A DNA stretch of 64,000 bases from contig CAJHNH020000226.1 of NCBI GenBank assembly GCA_905116865.2, forward strand, positions 225,729 through 289,728. Direction: 5' to 3'. This document shows positions 56,985 to 64,000 of this stretch, one piece after another (within the stretch, counting starts at the first letter, position 1; each line of letters begins with the position of its first letter). Made by a program: the position numbers and the translations under genes. The notes under the pieces were generated by a model that ran no database searches, was not told where the DNA came from, and saw nothing but the letters and a program-made list of their open reading frames with translations. Source of the stretch: Candidula unifasciata. Taxonomy: Eukaryota > Mollusca > Gastropoda > Stylommatophora > Geomitridae.

Positions 56985-57725
56985 CCTGTGTGGGTTTAGG
57001 GGCTTCACTGTGAAAAAAAAGGGTGCGGGTACCGGCCCCTTAAAAAGCATGTCGTAAACGTCGACCAATTAGGAAAATTTTCTTTGCAGTTGGATCACAC
57101 CTGCTTAAAAAAACGAGGAAACTCGATTCAGCATGTCTGGTGTCACGCAGAATCAGCCATTGTTTGTTTACAAATTTTATGTAAGGCCTTCTCCGATTGG
57201 TTGAAACTAGACAGAGGCTATTGTAGCCTCTTCAAAATTGGCCAATGAAAATGTATCTTTCATGTAAGTTTTAACATGGATTAGATTATCACAGTTCTAT
57301 AATTTCTAACAAATGGGTGAAAAAATTATTAAAATAGGTTGATAAATAACTGAGTTATGACAGCTTGAAAATTTTGCATACATAATTAGGTAAATAAACG
57401 GTTACCATGCCAATTAAAAAAAAATATTTTAAATTACTTACAGATGGAATTTTACAACAGTAAATGTATTATTATGTGCAGAAATGAATAAACTTCCATG
57501 TAGTGTTAAAAAGTAAAATTTCAAAATTTTGAAGAAAAAAGTCAGTTTGGGGGGTTTTACCTATCCTTAAGAGACAAGAAACCAACAGTCCTCGCACTGA
57601 TATGCTAGATATGTAAAACTGATTAAATGGCAAAACTCAAGTCCTGGAACGAACTTAAAAAGTGGACTTTCTGTACAGTTTACAGCCGAGGAAGACTATT
57701 TTTGAGCAAGAAGAGGGAGAAGAGG
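56985..57725 (+). repeat. Family H copy interrupted by an insertion
   Basis: The 5' part (AAGCATGTCGTAAACGTCGA, CCAATTAGG) ends near CACCTGCTTAA. The 3' part resumes CCTTAAGAGACAAGAAACC and ends in an AAGAAGAGGGAGAAGAGG tail. Confidence 0.7.
57109..57566. mobile_element. 458-bp insertion flanked by TTAA
   Basis: It interrupts family H with TTAA at 57105-57108 and 57567-57570, as piggyBac-type transposition would leave. No convincing TIRs or ORF. The interior is AT-rich and unassigned. Confidence 0.5.
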
Positions 57726-57844
57726 AAAAAGAGCGTGGATGTGGAAAGCAAGGAAAAAACTGCCATATTATTTGCACATAAAAACACATTATGACAACAG
57801 AAAATTAAAGAATAGCAAGACATTTGAAAATACAGGTGAGATAT

Positions 57845-58115
57845 GCGAACTGCCGTTGTAAAGCAGCTAGATCAGAAGATCCCAGGTTCAGGTCCTGAGA
57901 GAGAAGGGCTTTTTGAGAAATGATCTCGGCTCCCAGGTGGACCTAGCATTAAACGGATACCAGGTGCAATCCTGGGAAGTAAAGACGTCCAACGTGATGC
58001 TGACCACATGACCCCCCCCCCCCCCCCCCCCCAAGTGCCGATTGCTTTATAAAATATAGTTCTTGCCCTAAATCTCCACTATGCCGAAGACGCTAAAATG
58101 TGTAATTTACTTTAC
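57845..58115 (+). mobile_element. SINE family D with an internal poly-C expansion
   Basis: CAGGTTCAGGTCCTG, GCTCCCAGGTGGACCTAGC, GACGTCCAACGTGATGCTGA, a run of about 20 C at 58013-58032, then CAAGTGCCGATTG. Confidence 0.8.
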
Positions 58116-58119
58116 TTAC

Positions 58120-58985
58120 CGAGGGGGAAATAACTCAAATAGAGTGTTGGATCCATATCTTTGCTCAGTGTTTATTGAAAATATAATATGAATTTAGAAT
58201 ACCCTATATACGATACATAATCATATGCAAATTACCGGTTTACGTAATATTATGTTAATCAGTGGTTCACATAACACATCTGAACACATTTAAGCCAAAA
58301 CTATGCGAAGTAATACATTTACGGTCTGTTCAGGACTTGGCTTGTCTTGCATTGCTAACATTAAAAAGAAAACATTGTCACATTCAAGCAGCATCCCTGA
58401 AGGGGGAGCTTTAGGTTATAATTGTGACCAGATTATGCGCTTAGTATTGCACGTCACCAAGAGCTCTGAAAAGGACTCCTGCAGTGTTGATGCGATCAAA
58501 GGAGACAAACCCAAATACTGTCCCGACCGGGGACGAAGTCGTCTACCGGCTAGCTAATAGACGATGATATGATCTGTTCAGGAACTTGTTGACACTTTTA
58601 TATCCAGTTTGCAGCTTTGTGACCTAGAGGCTAGTGAATAAATGCGGTCGATTTTCGTGTCTTGCTATGCCTAGTTCTCTAAGTTTCTGTCACTGACAGG
58701 TTAGTCTAAAGAAAATAGTTTAAAAAAAAAAAGTTGACCATTTTAGTGGCTTTCGGACAGTTTTAAGAGAATGACGCCCTGGATGAGATTGGGGCCTCAC
58801 CAGATATTACACCCAGAGACACTAGGTGTTACTCCCATGGTACCTTGGGTGATGACAAAGGAGACCTAATCGGCTCCGATAAATACTTTGTGAAAACGGA
58901 CACACTGAATTATGAGCTAGAGGACCGAGTCAGAAACTGAAAGCGCAGCTTTCAAATCATCTCCACCACCTTCACTACCGCCAGC
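58120..58985. other. No gene recognised
   Basis: A plus frame at 58303-58557 (84 codons) has no recognised family or clear splice context. Confidence 0.35.
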
Positions 58986-58989
58986 ACCA

Positions 58990-59006
58990 AAAACATCATT
59001 ATCATT

Positions 59007-59083
<77 letters not shown>

Positions 59084-59085
59084 AA
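58990..59085. repeat. (ATC)n microsatellite
   Basis: About 85 bp of CAT repeats. The poly-Met minus frame is an artefact. Confidence 0.95.
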
Positions 59086-59334
59086 CCATCTTCCTATTAA
59101 TCATGCCCATTGTCACTAAGCTTTGGAGTCCATAGCATCTCACAACATATCCAATCTCTAAATCATGTGTAGCGGAAGGTAATAATAAATTTTTTAAAAA
59201 GGGGAGTGGGGGTACGTTTTAATTCTAGAGACTTTTAGTTTATTTCAGTTAATATGTTCTCAAGAACCTAGATCAATCCCAGTGCTTTCTACCACTGTCA
59301 GTCAAATTGAAGGATTAAGTAAAGGATTAAGTAA

Positions 59335-59578
59335 AGGATTCTTTCCCACGCCATCGGGAGTATTTTAACAATAGAGCCAAACCTGTATTTTATAGACTGG
59401 GTGGGTGATAAGGTCGGCCACCTTTACTTCGCAGAACTGTACCTGGTACCCATGCAAGATTGGGTCAACCCGAGAACCTGTCATTTGAAAAAAAAAATAG
59501 GTCTAGCTCCGTTAGGACCCGAACCCAATACCTTGCGATCCGCAGGCAAGAGTCTAGCCGTCACACCACGGCACTGTC
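59335..59578 (-). mobile_element. SINE family D copy
   Basis: Reverse complement: ACCTTTACTTCGCAGAACTG, TACCTGGTACCCATGCAAG, GTTAGGACCCGAACCC, TCTAGCCGTCACACC. Confidence 0.8.
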
Positions 59579-59584
59579 AGTTCT

Positions 59585-59935
59585 CTCTTCTTCTTCTTTT
59601 CTCTGCTCCTGGAATGCCTCACAGCGTCAGGGCAGGAAGAGATATCTAGAACGGGCCCTTCTGTTTGCTTTGTATGAAGTACGTTTCAGTGTCTCTGATA
59701 TTTATGTGGTCCATTTCCTGCATGGTCGACTCCTGGGTCTGTTACAGCTGTATCTGTATAATATTTCTCTCTCTGCCCTGTCAGATGCAATCTTGTTACA
59801 TGGTCAAGTCATTTGATTTGGTGTTTACCTATAAAGTTCATTATTAGTTCTGTGCCGACTCTATTCCTGATATGATAGTTCGTAAGTCGATCTTTCCTTG
59901 TTACATCTAGCATAGTACGTAACTGTCAGTAACTG
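59585..59935 (-). pseudogene. LINE RT C-terminal fragment (minus)
   Basis: The minus strand reads RNRVGTELIMNFIGKHQIK, then (after a stop) HVTRLHLTGQREKYY, a decayed form of the GTE...IKWFGHVTR tail. Confidence 0.65.
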
Positions 59936-60890
59936 TCAGTCTATGCCTACAAATAAGTCAGTTTAAACTGACCACCACTCGCATCCTGAACAATAAACAA
60001 ACAAGCTGAAATCGAAATGAAGCCCTGAAAGCGGATGTATATAACAGGCTTATTTAATTAAAATTAGAATAATCAGATTGATACAGGGATTTTGGAGATA
60101 ATGTAAATGAAAAGTAGGCCTTAAAAGAAAAACAAAAGAGATAAGTTAAATATTTATGGCCCATTAAAAGACAGAGGGTAAACTGATAAACACCTTAACT
60201 GCAGGTGATAGTGGAAAGAAAGCAAGAGACTGACTGCGATACAAGTAGGAGACAGTTTAACAGATGGATGGGCAATTGCCTAAAAAGGTATACAACTATG
60301 GAAAGCCCAAATCTTTCACCCAGTCAGATAGTGGATAAATGAAACAATACTCCTTATATGTGTATCCCATTTTCTAACATATGAGCAGCAGCAGATATAG
60401 CATTAGTTAAACATTTTAATTTCATAACAATGGATTTAATAAACGAAATGTCTTTTACAATTGTATTTATTTCCTTTGGAGCTGCCAGCCAAGCCATGAA
60501 ATATACATACTAAAAAAAAAAAAAAAACCACACACAACAATAACAAAGCACGTAGCTACTTAAAGGAACATAATTTTTTCATATTTAGTGAACATGTTTA
60601 ACATGCACACAAGAATACTGCAAGGTTCAACCAGTCAATCAGCATTTCTTTCCATATAAGTCATTGATTAGTTTTAGGTGTACGGACTTTTCCATTAACT
60701 AATACAAACGTATCATTGTATAAGTGTGCGTTTCTTTTTTCCCTTGTCAACAGAATGTTTCACGTGTATTTCCTGTCTGCAGGTGAATGGAGGTTTAGGA
60801 CATTGGTTGGTGTCTAAGACGCATTACAGTCATCTTTAGCTGTGGAGCCGATACTGGATAATTGTCTTTCTATAATACGACTGCATTGCT
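59936..60890 (-). other. Region 3' of the Snail gene, likely 3' UTR
   Basis: No repeat family or ORF was recognised in this AT-rich kilobase directly downstream of the Snail stop codon. The 3' UTR probably occupies its upper part. Confidence 0.45.
60466..60471 (-). promoter_or_regulatory. Candidate poly(A) signal of the Snail gene
   Basis: AATAAA on the minus strand, about 420 bp after the stop codon. The first such hexamer I noticed; unverified. Confidence 0.35.
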
Positions 60891-63104
60891 CTATCTATGT
60901 TTCAAGTTAACAAGACAGTTTCCCTGTGTGTGCTTGGTAAGCAGAGACATGCGAGAGAATGTTTTACAACATTTACTGCACGCGTATCTTTTGATCTCCG
61001 CGTGCGTTTGTAGATGTGCGCGAAGATTTGAACGGTCAGCAAAAGCACGGCCACAGTGACTACACTTAAATGGTTTTTCTCCTGTGTGAGTGCGCAGGTG
61101 CCCTTGAAGAAGCCAAGGGCGGGAGAAAGCTTTGCCACACTCCTGGCATTTACAAGGAAGAGTGTGGGTTCGAATGTGCATTTTGAGAGCGCCCATGGAA
61201 GAGTAAGCCCGGTTGCAGACTTTGCAAGAGAATTCTTTCTTGACGTGTTGCGAGCAGTGGAATTGACGGTGTTTGGAGAGTCCTCCAAAAGTAGAGTATG
61301 TCTTATTGCAGAAGTCGCAGTGATAACGCGGAGGAAGAGCACCACGCAAAGATATTCTGTCCTCAAACTGGCTTGATTTTAAGGAGAGCTCTTCATTCTG
61401 ACGAAACCATGCCATCCACTTGTCCATGTTTGATGGTGCAATCTCCCGCACTGACGCTGCTGCAGAAGAGTTCAATATATTGGCAAATCCTTGTCTTTGC
61501 TGAAGTCTGCTGTTCTGCTGGCCTGTACCACTTTCACCAAACAGGTTGTTGCCCCTAGGAGTGTTACTGATACACCTAGGGAATATTCCGGAAGAGCTGT
61601 ACAAGGTATTCGTGTTTGCTAGTCTGTTAATGCTGGGTGGTCTTACATTATGGTGAACTACGTTTCTACCAGTCCAGTTTCCATAGGGATCTGCGTAATC
61701 CGGAAACTGTGGTACACTGGCCGGTAACTGGGAAATTTGTTTAAAGGCACTGACTTTATCATAAGCTCCTTTTCTGTGTAGCGGGCTCAGTGTGTGGAAC
61801 GGGGGAAGTATGGGAGCAGACGTAGTCCTGGTAAAAGGCACTGCATTCATTTGCAGATTTTCTGACAGGAAATCAGGTTTATGTAAGTCCTGCGGCCAGG
61901 GCCACTTGTTGTTCTTGTTGCTACTGATCTCGACTATGGCATTTTGTAGTACGTTTGTATTATTACCTATATCTGCTTCTTGGCAATTAGTCTTCAAAGT
62001 AGATATTTTCGTTTGAGGTACAACATGACAACTGTGTTTCTCTGTCGTATTTCTGGTAATGTTATGAATTTCCTTGCCATGAAAATAATCACACTTTGAA
62101 CTGTAGGTTGAAGTTGTCGTACATTCCTTTAATTCTCCGGGACCTCTTTTGGTTTCATTTCTAAGAGCAGATGAGGTATCGACGTTTTTATTAACTACTG
62201 TCTTTTCTAAAGTAAGGCAAAGTTTGTTTTCAAAATTTTTGTTTTGTGAGTCAACAGTATCTGTCTTCATCAGAATGTCAGATGCATTACTACGTTCAAA
62301 ATTATCGTCTATGGTATTTTTAGAGTTAACAGTCTCTTGATTGTCCTTGCTTGCTGTACCCTTCTGATGATCAATGTTTTCAGAAGACATATTTAGAATT
62401 GATGCAATGCTGTGATTCAGTTTTCTGTAAGTTGAGAACTCTTGGTCAACACGGACGTGCGGTTGGTGTTCATCACGACATAAAATGTTCTCTTCATTGA
62501 TTGCTTGCATTTTTGAGTGATCAAACTGTTGTGTATTTGCAATCTCTTCTCTGGGATTCCCTGAATTATGGTCGTGTGAATGATCAGGACTGGGAAATCG
62601 TTCATGAAATAGAGTTCTTGCTGATGTGTTCAGCTTCACCATGTTGAAGGAAGCTGCCTTTTCTTGCGTAACGTTGCCTCTACTATTTGTTGAAGCTATA
62701 TTTTCAAGAGATTTCAGTTTATTCATCTGCTTTGAATTGAAAATACTCTGCGGTGTACGATTTCTCCTTGGTAGATGTTTTGATTGCAACGAGTAACACT
62801 GATTCCTACTTGATTTATAGCCCACACCATCTTCAAAATGATCGTGACTTCGGACAGCCGATGTTTGCTGACTGCCTGGAAAGTTCACAAAAACAGCCGG
62901 AGTGTTGTGATGATTTGGTGAGAGGAAAGAATAGCATGATGCAGTAGGGGTTGTATTGTGAGTAAGCTGCACGTGATCCGTTTGGCAAGGATACGATAAC
63001 CCATGTGGCCTGTATGCCTGGACGTGCGGTTCTCTCAGCATAGAATAGGATGTCAACTCTGTATGGGATTGTAGGAAATACGAGTTAGTCAGCGTCAGCA
63101 TGAC
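60891..63104 (-). CDS. Snail-family zinc-finger transcription factor, last exon
   Basis: A 736-codon frame from an ATG at 63101 to TAG. Five tandem fingers at residues about 593-729: CCHC finger 1 (C595, C598, H611, C616), then C2H2 fingers at 626-646, 652-672 and 680-700, and CCHC finger 5 (C708, C711, H724, C729). [25 protein letters not shown] and [16 protein letters not shown] are signature Snail sequence, distinct from Scratch. Snail proteins are nuclear E-box repressors. The N-terminal SNAG motif is absent from this frame and is normally on exon 1. A polypyrimidine tract and AG lie just upstream: CTACAG|GTTTAG|GTCATG. Only the second AG avoids an in-frame stop, so coding probably begins at GTC (63104). 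About 590 residues before the fingers is far longer than usual. Confidence 0.9.
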   Translation of the reverse strand, partial: VMLTLTNSYFLQSHTELTSYSMLREPHVQAYRPHGLSYPCQTDHVQLTHNTTPTASCYSFLSPNHHNTPAVFVNFPGSQQTSAVRSHDHFEDGVGYKSSRNQCYSLQSKHLPRRNRTPQSIFNSKQMNKLKSLENIASTNSRGNVTQEKAASFNMVKLNTSARTLFHERFPSPDHSHDHNSGNPREEIANTQQFDHSKMQAINEENILCRDEHQPHVRVDQEFSTYRKLNHSIASILNMSSENIDHQKGTASKDNQETVNSKNTIDDNFERSNASDILMKTDTVDSQNKNFENKLCLTLEKTVVNKNVDTSSALRNETKRGPGELKECTTTSTYSSKCDYFHGKEIHNITRNTTEKHSCHVVPQTKISTLKTNCQEADIGNNTNVLQNAIVEISSNKNNKWPWPQDLHKPDFLSENLQMNAVPFTRTTSAPILPPFHTLSPLHRKGAYDKVSAFKQISQLPASVPQFPDYADPYGNWTGRNVVHHNVRPPSINRLANTNTLYSSSGIFPRCISNTPRGNNLFGESGTGQQNSRLQQRQGFANILNSSAAASVREIAPSNMDKWMAWFRQNEELSLKSSQFEDRISLRGALPPRYHCDFCNKTYSTFGGLSKHRQFHCSQHVKKEFSCKVCNRAYSSMGALKMHIRTHTLPCKCQECGKAFSRPWLLQGHLRTHTGEKPFKCSHCGRAFADRSNLRAHLQTHAEIKRYACSKCCKTFSRMSLLTKHTQGNCLVNLKHR

Positions 63105-63124
63105 CTAAACCTGTAGAGGGGGAA

Positions 63125-63760
63125 ATTAAAATGGTTAGACAAATGTGACAATATTTGATAACTCTAAATACGTGTAATTCTTCATTTAGGTGATGAAGGA
63201 AAGACAAATAAAACCTTTAGTTATCAAAAACTCCAAGAATTCAGATCTCTGGAGATAATAGGAAAGTAATCAATTTGGCTAACGTAACTCTAAATACGTG
63301 TAATTATTCGTTTGAGTGATGTTGGAGCGAAATATTATTATCTTTAGAAATGTAAGTCGTCTCCATGTGGTATACTAGTTTTCGTTATTTAAAGCTCCAC
63401 CCTGGCTTTCGCCTGGGACCCTGAATATAGCCGGGCCATAGATATGGCCTAACGGCTGAAAGGGATTTCTGGGTCCTCTCCACGGGTGACCATCCGCATG
63501 GTGTCACTTTGTGTCACCGGGTGTTTATCGTTTGTGTGATGTCCTGGTGTGGCACAAATAGAAGGAAAGAAAGAAATTCTAATCTTTAGAAGTTGTCAAG
63601 AACTTAAGGAACTAAGATTTGCGGAGAAAACTGGAAAGTAATTAAGCAGACGTGACAACATTTGTTACCTTTAATTACGTTTAGTTACTCGTCTGAGTGA
63701 TATTATCTTTGGAAGTTAAGAAGAACTTGAAGAATTACGATCAGTGGGGAAAACAGGAAT
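63125..63760. repeat. Three degenerate tandem units in the Snail intron
   Basis: AACTCTAAATACGTGTAATT and a TGAGTGAT-like block, followed by TTATC, AAGAA and GAAAGTAAT, recur near 63160, 63288 and 63660. The unit is roughly 125 bp. The middle unit is interrupted by a family E element. Confidence 0.65.
63385..63560 (+). repeat. Family E copy inside the intronic tandem repeat
   Basis: CGTTATTTAAAGCTCCACCC, GGCTGAAAGGGATTTCTGG, CACTTTGTGTCACCGGGTG and GATGTCCTGGTG. Confidence 0.75.
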
Positions 63761-63764
63761 CTGT

Positions 63765-64000
63765 TATATTAATCCAGTGTGTCACAGAGCATGTTAGGAA
63801 AGGTGGAGACAGGCATGCTCTGTGCAGAGTGGCACGCATCACTTCAAAGGTCCCAGGTAGTTAGCATCCTTTAGATATTTTTTTCAGGTTTTGCCGTGTG
63901 TTGGGAAATGAACAGAAAGATAGACTGGCTGGTTCTGCGCCACTTGGTGGTGAACTGATGTATGACAAGCTGGACGATGTGAGGGCCCTTTGGGAGCAAG
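63765..64000 (+). pseudogene. I-clade LINE RNase H C-terminal relic (runs off window)
   Basis: RVLGNEQKDRLAGSAPLGGE and LMYDKLDDVRALWEQ: the fourth acidic position of RNase H and the following linker. Preceded by decayed sequence. It continues past the window edge. Confidence 0.7.

Overview
This is a repeat-saturated, intron-rich animal nuclear sequence. It has no prokaryotic gene organisation and no operons. Its protein signatures are a Snail-family zinc-finger exon, a split NXPE-like gene, and APE-type and restriction-like-endonuclease-type LINEs. It also carries many tRNA-headed SINEs, hAT-like MITEs and very long microsatellites. Together these fit a lophotrochozoan invertebrate. A gastropod mollusc is my best guess, but that is inference, because no species-diagnostic locus is present.

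Layout. (1) 3.2-14.7 kb, minus strand: a candidate multi-exon gene recovered from open frames bounded by splice sites with mostly matching phases. It encodes a type II membrane protein with an NXPE/filamin-like Ig domain. Its introns are full of SINEs, LINE debris and microsatellites. (2) 15-21 kb: nested SINEs and an I-clade LINE relic with a 13-bp target-site duplication. (3) 21.3-25.4 kb, minus: a nearly full-length but broken non-LTR retrotransposon with an N-terminal zinc finger, reverse transcriptase and a CCHC/restriction-like endonuclease. It is bracketed by near-identical 168-bp direct repeats, and an inverted 3' fragment of the same family lies at 26.6-27.2 kb. (4) 27.3-28.0 kb: a foldback element with 119-bp arms. 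(5) 33.8-41.3 kb: a complete LTR retrotransposon with about 2.45-kb LTRs, a 4-bp TSD, a tRNA-Ser-type primer site and an intact Gag-like ORF, but no recognisable pol. It split a SINE in two. (6) 44-50 kb: giant GAA and AACT/AACC/AAAC microsatellites, the latter starting at the 3' end of a LINE. (7) 51-56 kb: MITEs, a 31-bp minisatellite and a 64-bp satellite with higher-order structure. (8) 60.9-63.1 kb, minus: the large last exon of a Snail-family transcription factor with an unusually long N-terminal region. Its SNAG-bearing first exon is not visible here.

Only two host genes are supported: the NXPE-like gene and the Snail gene, both on the minus strand. Everything else is transposon-derived or simple repeat. 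Short-repeat families are labelled A to H here for convenience; these are not database names. Boundaries of degenerate repeats are approximate, usually within about 20 bases.
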